A stretch of DNA of 64,000 nucleotides from Diadema setosum (taxonomy: Eukaryota; Echinodermata; Echinoidea; Diadematoida; Diadematidae), in the NCBI RefSeq assembly GCF_964275005.1, contig NC_092705.1:5436641-5500640 (forward strand). The letters run 5' to 3'. Below are positions 49,501-62,200 of the stretch, in pieces. The first letter of the stretch is position 1. The number at the start of each line of letters is the position of its first letter. The notes under the pieces were generated by a model, which was given only the letters and a program-made list of their open reading frames with translations, did no database searches and had not been told where the DNA came from. A program made the position numbers and the translations under genes.

Positions 49501-52500
49501 TGCAATTAAGAACCACATTGACATTGTGCTAAGTTGTAAATTCATATTGCAGTGCCTTCTATCCAATGGTATATTTTGTTGGGTCATAGTATCATTTAGA
49601 AAAAAGTAATAGATAATGAATGAATGAGGAATCACCAAAATGGATGATATATTAAGATGAGACTGCCACTAAAATTTGTTGTGTTTTGGTCCCCTAATCA
49701 TGCAGGTACTGGAGCTGGCACCGCAACCCTGCACATAAATGCTTCCCTCTCACCGGCTGACCTCCATGGCATGTGGTACCCCACCGTCAGGAGAACGCTG
49801 GTCTGCCTCTCAAAACTCTACCGATGCATCGACGTAAGATGATATTTCCGACGTGCAATTGATATCCCGATTGCTGTAAAACCAGACATTTCAGCATGCA
49901 TGAAACTATTGCAAATTCTGCGAGGAGCCGAGATTTGCAAAAGTGAAATACTTACACGAAAAAGGTTTTGTGCACAATGCACTGAACAACAGTGGGAATT
50001 CAGGAAAGTCATGCCACGAAAGTGGTTGTCGGCTCCAATTTGCAAAAGTTTCATGCCACAAATGTTTCTGGTTTAACAGTATACATATGTACCTCCGCCC
50101 ATGTAGGCTGCCTGAGGCGTTATTTAAAGATGATAATGATTTTTATGATCCATGATTCAAACAGTTCTCATTGTTTGATTGTGTTTCTTTGGTGCAGAGA
50201 GCCATGAGCGTATAAAACTCCTGCTTGTATTATCTTCACCCTCTCTTTTTCGTCTGCACAATCCATAATTACAAGTGTCACATATGTGGGTATTTTGTTT
50301 ATATTCTTTCACCAGTCACAATTGACATATATTGAAAGCTTTGTAACATGCAATGCTTGAATTTGATGCTTGTTCATACTTCCCCAAGATTGAGGGGTAC
50401 AAGTGATTGAGGTTGGGGTTGTGATGATGCTGCACATTTGTCACCAGGGTCAATTGTATGGGTGTTGCTGTTACGTAATCATGCATAGCAACAGTGTCAT
50501 CACAAGGATGATTTGAGGTCGGGGCTCTGGAGCCTCTAGGCTGCTCACTTGTTCTTTCATTCTCAGAAGGGTGATGCATGTGCCTTGCAGTAAATCAAGC
50601 CTGAACATTATAGGATTCTAACACAAATTGTAGAAACCAGTTAGAAAACATGTGGATTTCTGTTGAAAAGTAATTGGTGGAATTGTCAAATCCAGTCAAA
50701 CAGTACTCTGTCTCGTGCTCCAGCTGTGAAATTTTTAACAAGAATATTGAATCAATCAATTCTTCCTTTGTTTTTATTTTCTTCCCGCGACAGAAATCCA
50801 TCTTCCAAGGTCTATCACAAGAAATCTTGCAGTCCTGCATCCATTCCCTAACCGTGGCCAGCCAGGGCATCATCAAGCGGAAGGTATGGAGGAGTTGCCA
50901 TGGCAACAGGATTTGCATTAACATCTCTTGTGTAGGCTGGGATGCTCTCACACTGAGATCAAATAAATGACTACTCTTCTATATCATTTTATGCACGTTC
51001 GTGCAGCTAACATAAATTACTGTCATTACTGATAAAGTCACCTTGTGAGTAAAGAGTCCTCATGGAAGTTTATTTTCTTCCATTGATACGAATGAAATTG
51101 TGGGCATGCATAAAAATCTCCAACCGTCTCAAGCTATTGAGTAGAATGGATGTGTTGTGCTCTTACACATTCCATTCAGCCCCAAGGAAATTGAAATTTG
51201 AAAGTGATAATTATAGTACAATAAAGGATTAGTTGGATTCAAAGTCCCATTGAGCTAGATGTAAACAACCCATTGTTTCTACGGAAATGTTTTCAGTAAT
51301 GTTCAGATTGTATTTATAAATGCACATCATTTGTATTTTCAAAGGAGAAAAGGAAAACCAGATGATCAGAAATGTCAAAATTTCAATTCCTTTGAATTTT
51401 TCAATTCCATGGGTATGAAAACTCCTTTGGTTTGAAGAGCTGCAGTTTATTTACCTATTGGAGGTTAAACGGACTGGTACCATTTCTCTTTATTTTTCAG
51501 ACGCAGCTTGATGGTCAGTTGTTCCTCATCAAGCACCTGCTGATCCTGAGAGAGCAGATCGCACCGTTCCAGGTGGAATTCTCCATCAAGGAGACGGCGC
51601 TGGATTTCAGCTCCATGAGAGGTAGGGAGTCGCTCTCTTAGTATGGTGCAAAGCCACATCACAATCTAGAGTTAGCTACTATACTTGGAGTGATATCAAA
51701 TGAACAGCATGGCAGAGGTTTCATTTCAAAGTCAGCCCCGAAATAAGTCAACTTATGGAATTTTGAAGATATTGCATGTTTTTGCAAATCAGTGATACCT
51801 AGTGCCAACCACATCCTCAAATTGGCAGCAAATTTATGATGATACCATCCCCTCGCAAGTCTCCTATTGAACTGTACACAAATCTGCACCAAATTTCCAT
51901 TTATTTTCACCACGTTTTATCACATGATAAGAAAATCTGCTAAGAAATCTGTTTTCACCTTATTTTGTGTGTCTTGGGTTCCTCCATGATAGGAATGTAA
52001 GGTTTTGAAATTACCTAGATTTGATTTTATTTGATTGAGTCTGCATTACATAATTGTGCAATTTCCCTATTTCTGAACTAAATGTGTTTTTCTCTTTAAG
52101 ATGTTGTTTTTTTTTTTTCTTATCCCTTTTTTTTTTGTTCATTATGAGAATGCAGTTTCTATCATTTCATTGTTTATTTTTTTTTTTAGATTTTGGCAGC
52201 CCTGTCATTTTAACTTTACTTGTACCTTTGCAAACCTCGCCAGTGTACGTGTAGGACGTAAAACAGTCAATTTATTTTGATCAAATCATGAAACACTTAG
52301 CACAAAAAACAAACACACAAACAAACACTCTGAAATAAAAGTTATTTAAACGCTGGTATAAATTGTGTGTAGGATGAAATGAGCTGTAAGAACAAAATCT
52401 CCCACATAATTTTCTGTGAATTGGCATGAGTGATGGTAGTTTCTAGAAGTGTACTAGATGTGTGATTTTTTTTTTTTTACATTTAATGGATTTATGCAGG

Positions 52501-55500
52501 TCATGCAAATATAATTTGTGGAATTTACCCATGTACTGTATACCTTACCCTGTAGAAACAAATTTCCCTCTGTACAACAAACTTCAACCAGAACTTCTTA
52601 CTTGGCCTCTGAGTTATCACCAACAGTGTGCTACTTTGGCCTTAAAGTAAACGCTGACCCAAGCATACACTGTGCGAGTATCAAATCAAAAGTTCATGAA
52701 AGTTTTGGTAGTGTTGGGGTGGGGAACAGGGTAGCTTGAAATGGTTGTTCACATAAGATGGTTGTATGTAGCTGTCAGGTTTTTTGCACATTCCATATAC
52801 TGTAAAACGAAGAATGTTCACATGCATTTTAATTTTGCGAATTTCGTGAGACCCAAGATTCACAAAATTAAAATGCACGCGAAAGTTCTTTTCTACACTA
52901 TATGCATTGAATGTTAGAGGTAACTTGTGAAAATTTCATGCCGCGCCAAAGGCTGTCGGCTCTAATTCGCGAAAATTTCATGCCGCATAAAATATCGTGT
53001 TTAACAGTATCCATTCTGGTGATCACACTGTAGGCCTATTCATCAGGGATGGTACATTCACCCAGTACCTAACTATTGGAACATGATAAGGATATGTTTC
53101 TATTAAAGGTTCTGCTCACTTGTGCAAACATATAGAACTCACATCCGTCCCTGTTAATAATCATTTCTCATTTACCTATGTTATTTTGATTGCTGACAGC
53201 TGTATTCAAAGCACATTATAATTTCCAAGTCTGCAATCCCTTCATTTCCCATCATGCCTCTGGCTATTCCTTTTCCCAACAAGACTGGATGCATCATACC
53301 AAAGGTGGTGGTGAATGTCTGAATGTCGGCCTCACAATGAAACTGGTTCAAAAGTTTTTAAAAAATTGTAAAACAGAATCACGTACAGCACATGTTTGAT
53401 TAAACACACACACACACACACACTTATGTTGCTGCACAGTAGCCACTGTGTACTTTCACACATTCCACATTATCAGCTGGATTCAATGTTATTGAAGGTT
53501 TTGGAAAATAATGCATGATATTACCAATTCAAAAATCCCTGACATGTGCGAAGTGCCCGTCATTTGTTGGTGTTGTTATAATTGTTGTTGTTGTTGTTGT
53601 TTTTGTTGTTGTTGTTGCTGTTGCCTCTTCTATTTGAAGCAATGGTACAATATGTACATTATCATGTGGAGTCAGGGATATTCTGAGATGGAGCTTCAAG
53701 TTTGAATCGGATATATATTTTCTTGCACTATGATCTTTTAATTATTTATCTCTCCTACAAGGTTTCAGACGGTATAATTTGGCTATACGATGTGAGGCAG
53801 GTTGAACTCCTCGTTTTAAGGATTTGGATAGGAAGCGGGGGAGGGGAGTGGGGAGGTGTAGTTGCTGAGGGAGTTTCAAGGTTTTGTATACAGCCTGCAA
53901 GTAATTCCCTGTTTTGTCTTTGAGAAGTAGATAGATGAATAAAAAGATAGCTAAATAGATGGATGGATGGATAGTTAGATGAATGGATAAATAGATGGAT
54001 AGATGGACAAATAGATGGATAAATAGATGGATAAATAGATGGATGGATAGTTAGATGAATGGATAAATAGATGAATAGATGGATAGATGGATAAATAGAT
54101 GGATAAATAGATGGATGGACAGATGAATAGATAAATTCTTATAGAGATAGATAATAAATAGATAGATATGGAGAGAGCAAGAGGAAGAATACATGGCAAG
54201 AGACATAAGAGACACCTGTACAGTCTTCTTTGAGCATGTACAGTGTTCTTGGACATGCATCCATGTAGGGTATGCTGATCACCTCATCAAAGCATTTTGT
54301 CACAACCCCCCCCCCCCCCACAATATATATTACTTTTTTGTCTTCTGTTTTCTCAGGGCCAAAAATGCCAAGTTCAATGACTTATCATTTGTAACGAAGA
54401 TGCCCTCTTACTTACGAAAATGTGAAATGAGGAATACATCGTATTTTGCTACTTTGAAGGGATTTTTCTTCTTTTTATCTGTCTGTGATCATGTAATTAT
54501 CTTTTCCTGTGTCTGAGGAATGCTTAAAAAAACACACTTCAACTACACACAATCTAAAATGTAGCATGTCATTAAAGGAATAATGATAATAGGTCTGATT
54601 TTGATGAAACTTTTGCCATTTCTGTTCATCTGACTTTACTTAGGAATACCAACTTCAACATGATTTAGAATTGTGCTCTAATACAGTACCACCCACCTGT
54701 GTACCTGTGACAGTTCCAACAAGAGTGTGTTTGCACTAACATAGGGATATACACCTCAGACTTTCAATTTCAAAAGACTTGTCCCGACTTTGGACAGCAG
54801 TAATAATATTGATAATATGGTCTTATATAACCAGGGTAGCCTCTTTAGTGTTCTCACTCCTCTTCCAGAGAACCTTGCCATTATTATTACCCCCAGCATT
54901 ACCAGGTATCCATTAATGTTACACCTGGGTCACAAGGGACATGTCTGGCAAAACACATCTAAAATTGTCCAAGGACGAACACTACTGGCAGGATTTGAAC
55001 CCCAGACCTTCTGTTTCCAAATCCAGAGCCCGGTCCACGATACCATGGTACTCACTTTGGTATTAAACAAACTGACACCCCAAAGAAGCTACAAATAGTA
55101 TACTCTATGTAGCCCGAATTCTATTCCATCAGAATACACATACCTTCTCATGTGTGTTTCCTCGTCGTGCAATGCCAGTTCCATGAAATGCACTCGAACA
55201 AGTGAAAGAATGATTGTCTTCCTTTTGTTGTTTTTGTTTTTCAGTGGCTGCATTTGGACTTCTCAAGAAGCGGCGGAGCCTTTTCACGCTCAGCAGTAAT
55301 AATGCATTCCTGGAGTTCCTCTTTGAGGTAAAGGTCCCGTTGCCTTGATTATCACTACCAAGTTCAGAATAGTTATTCTTTAGTAACTGCAAGGTCATTT
55401 TCCCATGATTCCTTTTGTGCAGTCTTAGAAGTGGATATGCTAATGCACTTAATGGATTGTTGGATACTGAACGATAATGGCTGGAATGTTGTGGTCATTG

Positions 55501-58500
55501 TTTGCATCAATATTCTATTACGGTTTTCCAACCACAAGATATTGATTTTTTTTTTTTTTTGGACAGTTTGTAACAGTTCACTTGTAGACATTCACAACAA
55601 TTATTTTAACCGCAATTTTCTACTTCATAGCTTCATTTTTACATGATATCAGAGACCCTGCTAGAATGTCAGACAATTCATGTTTGATTTTTTTTTTTTT
55701 TTGTAAACTGGAAAAAATTGTCAAACAGTGCCTTTGATTCAATGTGTAAGTAGCAAAGAAAGTTTTCTCCCAGGACGTATATCCGTTGAACCATTGCATA
55801 TGTACATGTATCATACCACTTTGAGAAGATATACAGCTGTAGCACGACATGTTTCAAATATCAGTATAATCCCTCTCTAAATCTTCTTACTTCCCTCTCT
55901 GTAGGCATTGTCTTAAATGTTGTCCTCTCCTCTATCTCTTCCCTGTGTCTTCCGTATTTTCCCATCTCTGTTTGTGTCACATTTTATTATATTGTCACTG
56001 TATCATCTCCCAAATTTGTCTTCCTGAAGTGTAGGCTAAATCTATGTAATTTGATTCTTCATCCATTTATTTGGATTTATTATTTTCTTGTTTAGTCTTA
56101 ATATATTTTTTAGGGACCTGCATATCACAAGCATCTTTTTTTTTAGTGGGTCCCTCCATTTTTCACTGTATATGTTTGAAACTTATTGGTAACTTTTGTT
56201 TGTATTGCAAGCGTATTTGTTTTAGAAGAATAATGATAGACAATCGATTTCGCTCATTTGAATACTTTGTTGATTTGTGTTCTGCTCAAAAATGAAATAA
56301 ATTTCAAATTGACTTGAATTGAATAGAATCATTTACTATGATTTCTCTTATATTGTTGTATTTTACTTCTCTAGGGAGCACCGCAGGTCACAGAGCACTA
56401 CGTGGACTCCAAGAAGGATGTTGATAACCAGCTGAAGTGCACATGTGAGGTGTTCATCCGACACGTCACCGACTCGCTCGCTTCCGAGCTCCAGGCATTC
56501 CTAAAGAAGGTGAGATTTCACGCTCGGATTTCAATGCGAGTTTTGCGTCCATTCTCATATTCAGCATCTACAACCTCTGTGTTGAAAAGAAGTAACGGTA
56601 GTTTGGGACAAAATAAGCCAGAATAAGATTATCTGAATTAGTTTCTGACAGTAACAGTGTTTAATACCTCTGCCAAGGAGGATATGTTTTTATCAGCATT
56701 GGTTTGTTTGTCTGTCTGTTTGACTGTTTACAGAATAGCTCAAAAAGTTGCAACGAATTTGGATGAAACTTACAAGAAAAGTTGTCAATGACACAGGGAA
56801 CAGATGATTACATTTTGTTAGTGATATGGATAACCATTTGGATCCAGGAATTTGTTTGAATTTTGCGAAGAGTTGTTTATCAGTGGCAAATAGGTCAACA
56901 AACAAGGGAATTGGAGGTGCCCATATGCGCACTGAGTACGCGCCCAAGAGCACAGCAGGAAGCTAAGGTAGAGACTCTAAGAAGGCTTCTTTCTCATTGG
57001 GAAAAAGGTCCATTTCAGCAAGTCTGCACTCTCTGAGTGCTTTTCTAATTCAAAAGGCAATCAGTTTCAAGAAATATTGACAAATAACATAAGAAAGAAA
57101 GTGATTGTTTCTTGTGATGTTATTTTTACTACCAACTCAGTTAAGCTACTGACACGCAATTCAAAATATCAAGTCTATAAAGGGACAATTAATCAAGGCT
57201 GCATGAAAAAAAAATATTTCAATTCAGCGACCTTTTGAGTATCCGTCAAGTGTTGTCGCGAAAAAAAACTTACCCCTAGTTTCCCCGACTGTTCTTTATG
57301 TCAGGCTCAAGTCATTGTTGATCTCAACCAAGAAGAAGGAGGAACAAAGGTCACTTTGAGGTCACAGCCTTTTGCTAGCCCAGGTATGTCAGAGGATGAA
57401 GTCTTTACTTGGAGGATGATACAGTGATCTGTGTCCCAATTCATAAAATATGTTGGGACAGCAACTATTGCTAGAGTAGCAACTTCTCATAGCAACAGCC
57501 AATCAGGAAACAGGATTTGTGTCATTATTGTTTGAGTTTGAGTTTGAGTTTATTTGTAACAACAACATATGTACAAGAAAGTTTGAATACATAATGGTTA
57601 TTTAACACTACACTTTTGTGTTAACATCAACATTAATACATAGCACACATAACTGTCTAAACAATCTAAAAACATATCAAATATATAATGGATAAATGAT
57701 TAAGTAATCTAGAACTATTTATCAAAAAAAAAAAAAGAGCTTATTAAACATACATTCGATGGTAATAATGTACATAATGAGGTTGCTAAAAGAACCAAGA
57801 GATAGCACAGGTGCTAGTAGGTGTTGGTCCTTTAACATGTGTTATATAATGAACAAATAAAATATGTATAGAAATGCTGTTTTAATGTTATTGTTGTATT
57901 CATATTGTCATTGTATGACTTGGAGCTTTTGCAAATGCACTCAAGGATCTGATTCAACCTTGAAAGGAAATAGTTTATTGTATTGGCTCATGGTGTTTAT
58001 AACCAGCTTCTCTTGTTGGGACACCTTGTAGTCTCATCAGGAAAAAAAAAGAACCAGATTATTTTTAAGTGTCTGTTAACAAACGCACACGTATAGTGTA
58101 TGTGATGAAACAGTTTTTATGCCTCTACCATGAAGTGTCGCTGGAGCCTTTATTTTGTTTTGGTTGTCTGTCTGTTCTGCTGTCTGTCCTTCCATCCTTC
58201 ATGAATCGATTTTGTGGATGATGTAAATTATTAAAGATAAGAAAATGTATGTTTGAGGCATCTGGATCAAGAAGCATGAACTTTAGGGAGGAAAACTTAT
58301 CAGAACAATCCAAATCTAAAATGTCCGTCTCTGCAGAGCGTGTCCACGAAGTGGTCGGAGCTTCATACAAGCAGATCAAGAGCCAGCTTCCCAAAGTCTT
58401 TCAGAGCATGGCCCTCTACCTTGCCAACAAGGACACCGAATACATTCTCTTCCGGCCCATCAAGGTAAACATCCGCATCTGCCATGCCCCGGTTTTGTTT

Positions 58501-59216
58501 TAATACAGGCAACTCCCGTTACAAAGAAGTCCTCTGAGCCAGCAGTATTCTTTCATTATACCAAAATGTTGCTATATCTATACAACGGTAAAGTACATAA
58601 GATATAAAAATAGATGATAATTTTGGGACCTGAATTTTCACTCTGTTGTAAGGAGAATTTCATTTATAGCCATGTTCATAATAATAGGAATGCACTGTAC
58701 CATGGTGCTGCATATCCAGCCTTAAGCTCACTCTTTGTCACACTGACAGAACAAAAACAAAAACAAAAACAAAAACAAATCAAAAATCGAAATTATCTCT
58801 TTCAGTTATACTAGCAAGTATACAAAACTTTTGTCTGAGATTACAATCAATACTGCCATGTCTGCACTGGATGAACAACAACAACTAAAAAGAAGGTATC
58901 AAATAATTGTTGTTAAGGTATGGTAAATTAATATTACTTGCCACAAAATTAAAAATAAGGTCTTGCATAAAGCATTCAAACATTTGTCCCCTCCCACTAT
59001 TGGGATTATTTGAATTGATTGGATGAATAAGTGAGTCATGGATGATAAACCAGGCGTGAATGCTAAATGAAAATTTGGTGATTATATGAAAAAAAAATTG
59101 TGGTCTTCCAACAACAGACTGGAGTGCAGCAGGCATATCAGCAGGTGGAGGAGCTGGTAAATAACAACTACTCAGAGGAAGACAGGCAGATCATAGCATG
59201 TCCAACAAAGGAACAG
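36204..59216 (+). CDS. COG3: Conserved oligomeric Golgi complex subunit 3, 21 exons, 3' end not found
   Basis: Exons: 36204-36353, 38255-38395, 39554-39615, 40298-40463, 42602-42676, 44114-44206, 44932-45057, 45346-45464, 46087-46213, 46958-47049, 47487-47626, 48118-48278, 49032-49212, 49706-49833, 50794-50883, 51501-51621, 55245-55327, 56375-56509, 57305-57383, 58337-58464, 59118-59216. All are GT-AG with matching phases, giving 832 residues. COG3 (Sec34) is a lobe A subunit of the COG tether for retrograde vesicles at the Golgi. Landmarks: start [18 protein letters not shown], the helical Sec34 region ([45 protein letters not shown]), [95 protein letters not shown]. Exon 13 is a Ser/Gly-rich linker. 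Human COG3 ends about 10 residues after the counterpart of exon 21, so one short exon is missing. Confidence 0.95.
37120..37475 (+). other. CpG-rich segment with a short ORF and splice donor in COG3 intron 1
   Basis: The stretch has CpG-dense words and GCGCATGCGCA (about 37315-37325), which resembles an NRF1 site. An ATG at 37355 opens a frame starting [20 protein letters not shown] and runs 40 codons to a consensus donor (CACCT|GTAAGT, donor at 37476); without splicing it stops soon after. It could be an alternative first exon or a nested gene's first exon. I recognise no family and saw no partner exon. Confidence 0.25.
37924..38096. mobile_element. Foldback element, GGCAGATCC family (copy 2)
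   Basis: Left CAGTGGCAGATCCAGAGGGG; right AATTCCTGGATCTGCCCCTG then GAAACTG. The ends pair imperfectly, and the interior is A-, G- and C-run rich with no coding. It shares its ends with 7196-7335. Confidence 0.8.
38810..38917 (+). repeat. Possible LINE 3' tail
   Basis: The run GTAGAAATAAAACTTACT followed by tandem GAAACTGAAACTGAAACT looks like a poly(A)-signal-containing retrotransposon tail. It is in COG3 intron 2. No coding remnant is seen upstream. Confidence 0.4.
40016..40052. repeat. (TG)n microsatellite
   Basis: Pure TG run in COG3 intron 3. Confidence 0.95.
40508..40960. repeat. CTCCGCCAAG dispersed repeat, copy 1
   Basis: Starts CCTCCGCCAAGGAAAGAGGC and ends CTTGGCGGAGGTCTGCGCTC then TCAGAGTGCTTCT. 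The short termini are inverted (CTCCGCCAAG/CTTGGCGGAG). Internal words GTTTGTTTGTTTGTGTGTTT and CTCAAAAAGTTGTGAACGG recur in the copy at 56667-57048. Confidence 0.8.
41680..41888. mobile_element. TA-flanked MITE, 209 bp (copy 2)
   Basis: The same termini, length and TA flanks as 29646-29854; only scattered substitutions are visible between the two. This suggests recent activity of the family. It lies in COG3 intron 4. Confidence 0.92.
42178..42560. mobile_element. Foldback element, 383 bp, next to COG3 exon 5
   Basis: Left CTTAAAGGGATGGTATAGTA; right AACTATACAATTCCTTTAAG. The inner arms TTTATTTGATGAAAATCGG and GCAATTTTCATCAAATAAA also pair. It ends 41 bp before exon 5 (42602), so it may include the branch-point area. 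Confidence 0.78.
43974..44050. repeat. (GATTAT)n repeat
   Basis: GATTATGATTATGATTAT array interrupted by TATTACTGCAAATTATTA, in COG3 intron 5. Confidence 0.9.
44390..44475. repeat. Short tandem duplication of about 40 bp
   Basis: CTAAATCAGTCATGGG followed by GGATCTTATTTTTTCAT occurs twice in a row with small differences, in COG3 intron 6. Confidence 0.8.
45808..46005. repeat. Interstitial telomere-like repeat element, copy 2
   Basis: About 150 bp of degenerate TTAGGG units (ATTAGGGTTAGGATTAGG) framed by GGGGCAATTAACCCCCC on the left and GGGGTAATTGCACAGGGGGT on the right. The framing words are inverted relative to each other and resemble those at 18140-18275. It lies in COG3 intron 8. Confidence 0.8.
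46245..46560. repeat. (GATGAT)n array passing into GGA-rich purine tract
   Basis: About 300 bp of GAT repeats, then AGGAGGAAG-type purine-rich sequence to about 46750, in COG3 intron 9. All long frames here (poly-Asp, poly-Ser, poly-Met, poly-Ile) are repeat artefacts. Confidence 0.93.
49874..50079. mobile_element. CTGTAAAACCAG MITE, copy 2
   Basis: CTGTAAAACCAGACATTTC to AATGTTTCTGGTTTAACAG with internal GGAGCCGAGATTTGCAAAA and GTCGGCTCCAATTTGCAAAA. It begins 40 bp after COG3 exon 14. Confidence 0.82.
52800..53007. mobile_element. CTGTAAAAC MITE, copy 3 (diverged)
   Basis: CTGTAAAACGAAGAATGTTC to AATATCGTGTTTAACAG with internal GGCTGTCGGCTCTAATTCGC. The layout matches the copies at 10884 and 49874, but the ends have drifted. 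Confidence 0.75.
53575..53622. repeat. (TTG)n repeat
   Basis: TTGTTGTTG array in COG3 intron 16. Confidence 0.9.
53935..54170. repeat. (GGATAAATAGAT)n minisatellite
   Basis: About 235 bp of GATA/GGATGGATAAATA-type repeats in COG3 intron 16. Confidence 0.92.
56060..56330 (+). repeat. Probable LINE 3' end
   Basis: TTTTTTAGTGGGTCCCTCCA, then GAATACTTTGTTGATTTGTG, then AAAATGAAATAAATTTCAAA and a TTGAATTGAA tail. This is the usual look of an invertebrate non-LTR element 3' UTR with a short tandem tail. No coding part is seen. Confidence 0.5.
56667..57048. repeat. CTCCGCCAAG dispersed repeat, copy 2
   Basis: Starts CCTCTGCCAAGGAGGATATG and ends GCACTCTCTGAGTGCTTTTC. Internal CTCAAAAAGTTGCAACGAAT and GATGAAACTTACAAGAAAAG match the copy at 40508. 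A further remnant may lie at 58118-58210 (CCTCTACCATGAAGTGTCGC, GTTTTGGTTGTCTGTCTG). Confidence 0.75.
57530..57860 (-). repeat. Probable LINE 3' fragment, minus strand
   Basis: Read on the minus strand, a segment ends AAATAAACTCAAACTCAAAC. A AATAAA plus a short tandem tail is typical of retrotransposon 3' ends. It lies in COG3 intron 19. Confidence 0.4.
58502..58700. repeat. Dispersed repeat with inverted ends (copy 2)
   Basis: AGGCAACTCCCGTTACAAAG to ATAATAGGAATGCACTGTAC, with AATAGATGATAATTTTGGGA inside; related to 22376-22584. Confidence 0.65.
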
Positions 59217-62200
59217 GTTAGTTGAAGAAAGGGTACCATTCTCATGTTGCCACACAGACATGTGAGATGCATTTGAACTATTGTGTCTGTGTAATGTCCT
59301 TTGAATGCATTCGGATTGCTTGTTGTTGTGTTTAAAAAGCAACCTGTCCAGTCAGTGGTTTCTCATGAAATATCTTTCCCTGTGGTCAAACACTTTATTT
59401 TGAAAATAAAAACCCACCCCTAAACATACACATCAGACAGTTTAGTGCCCAAAGGAGTTTAGTCTCTTGCTTATACATGTATGAGCATACATGTATTTAT
59501 ATTGGTGTCTTGTGCTTTGTTAGAGCTTTTGAAGTGTGCACATATCCCAGAATACACCCCCCCCCTTCTAAATCATGGGCATTTCCTCAACAAGAACATT
59601 GACAGTAGCGTCATACATGAAACAGCGTTTATATCATATGCAGGCTGTAAGAGCGCATCTTGCAAAGTTCACCCATATCATATAAGTTAAAGGAAGAGTT
59701 CAGTTGTTAGCATCAGGTTCTGTAATCATGTATACATGTATATATTGTGAGATGTTTCTTTACTTTTGTGTGTTGATGTGCTGCCTTGTTTGTCATTGAC
59801 GGAGGAAAAAAAAAACACTGAACAAAACTGAGTGAGCTTTGCACATAAGCAGAGAAAGTACTTAATGATGTATGGCTGTTGTTTGATGATGGCATTCTAG
59901 ATCTCTGTCTAGAAGACTTCTTTTAGACTTTCATGGGGATGCTCGTATCAATTGCCAACAGAAAATTTGACAGAAGAGTCGTCATTGATGATTCTGAGTG
60001 ATGAGCGCAGGCTGATTGCTGAAAAAGACCGGGAACTTGAGAGCAGTAATAAACCCATCACAGCTGTCTTGATATAAAATGTATAGTAGGTGATATTACT
60101 ATCATTGGTTTCTATGTTCATTTCTGGGGTTCTCATATTTGAATATTTGTCCCTTCCCCATAAATGAGAGGAGGTGATGATGATGATGATGATGATGATG
60201 AATGATAGTGAAAAGGGAGATTAATGGGCAAAAATGAGCAGAGCAGTTTATACATGAAGCACATGAGGGGGGTGTTTCATAAAGCTGTTCGTAAAGTTAC
60301 GAATGACTTACAAACGACTGGTGATCAGTTCTTGTGCTGAATTATTGAAATTCTGATAAGTATAGCACATCAGAACTGATCACCAGTCGTTCTTAAGTCG
60401 TTCGTAACTTTACGAACAGCTTTGTGAAACAGGGCCCTGGTATGTATTTTTGGAGAGACTCATCAGAGACATACATAGGGTAGCAGCAGTTTAGTAGTGT
60501 CATTAAATAGAATAGCTACGTAGTCTATGTAACAGTGCTGTACACTCTGTGCAGTGTGACTGGCGACCTTGTGGGGGTATTTTATGGCATGCTGGTTGTG
60601 TGCACATGTGTAGTCATGTGCTGCAAGGGTTTCTGCAGAGAGGGGTTGTGTTTGATGCAAGTGAGATCAAATTTGTTCCCCTTTGCCCGTGTTGGCTACC
60701 AAACAGTTGCCGATGGGTGAAAAGGTCATAATGGTTTGTGATTAAAAACACTGCATGCATCTTTGCTGCTATCCAACGTTCGATGTAATTGTAGGAAAAC
60801 TGTGTTGCACATTTGAATTGCATACATACACATGCTTTTATGCGCTTGTTACAGAATATACTGCCCATCACCAGGAAAGCTGGAAGAGGTGACTAAGGCA
60901 TTCTGTAATTTTCCAGACTCTTTCCAGTTGTGTATAAATTTGTCTCACTGTACTGCAGAAACGATACAAGAAAGCCACTAATCAAGTCAAACAGAGTTAT
61001 GAGAAATTGGCAGTGAGGCTTATGTGCATTTGGGCCGGCAGGATTTTGTGCATTAATGTGCAATTATTTATGCTAAATTCAAACACCGACAGTACCCTAG
61101 GTGCCTATTTCGTAAAAGGTTTATAGGTTCTAATTGCAAAAACATTTTTATAATTCAAAATTGTGTCAGAAAGTCAGGTCATTCTTTTCACAAATGTGTC
61201 AGATTCAATATTTTGCAACCAAATCACAATATTTTGACTTGTTTTCTTTGCTCTTTTCTCCCTTTTTTTTTTTGGGGGGGGGGAGTGTGATTACATGTCC
61301 ACAACTCGATCAAGGGGACATGGCGATTGGTCACATATGATTCAAGTTACACTAACTGATGATAGAGGGCAAAAAGGAATGCTATTCCTCTGGATGTACA
61401 GTGGTCATCATCCTCCCATTGATTCTTAACCAAATTCTTTGTACATGGTATCAATGACATTTCGATGTTGTGTTTCTCAGAAATGTTTAACCCTGTGTGT
61501 GCCGAGGCACTAATCAGGTTAACTTGCCAAGCTTTTTCAGCATTCAATAATTCCTCCAAACTTGATTTACATGCTGTAGATTTAGAAAGCCCACTCAGGT
61601 ATAGCAATGTGTCTACAGGAAGGCCACTGTGACATAATGAGGGATTAAGGGGGATAAGGTAATCTCTTTTCACTGACAATTAGTTTCCAGACATCTGCGC
61701 CAATTGGTGAAAAAAAGCACTCCAGCATGCATGCCACTAGAGTCATGATAGCTCATGTCATAGCCATTCATTGCCATGGAAACCGGTTTGACACAACTTC
61801 ACCTTGCTCAGTCTTTGAACATTATTGTTGCAATTAAACCATGCTAGCACCTGGTTCCAATCATGTTCCAACCCAAGCTATAACAAAAGACTGTGCCATC
61901 GTCACTTTGGTTCTCTGTTGGCAAACAAAGCAGCGTTAGGGGAAAGAGAAAAGAAAAACCCAAACCCAGAATGGATTGAGTCAGTATGAGAGAAAGCTCA
62001 TGTCTCACCCAGGTGTGAAGAAGGTACCCAAGTCTGAGCAGGATGCTAAAAATAAATCCTCCGTTTATTCTTGAGCTGTTAATCATTAATCAGGACCCAG
62101 TGAAGTCATCTTCTGAGAAATTAGGTCATAAACAAGGGCAGGGTTGTCGTGGAGCATTTACGACCTTTCTTTGCCACCAACGACCTTCATTTCTTTTTTT

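Larger units (their letters stand above)
51622..55244 (+). other. COG3: COG3 intron 16, the longest COG3 intron
   Basis: At 3623 nt it holds one CTGTAAAAC MITE, the TTG array, the GGATAAATAGAT minisatellite and homopolymer runs. I see no coding exon: exon 16 ends in phase 1 and exon 17 starts in the matching phase, with a continuous family alignment. Confidence 0.85.
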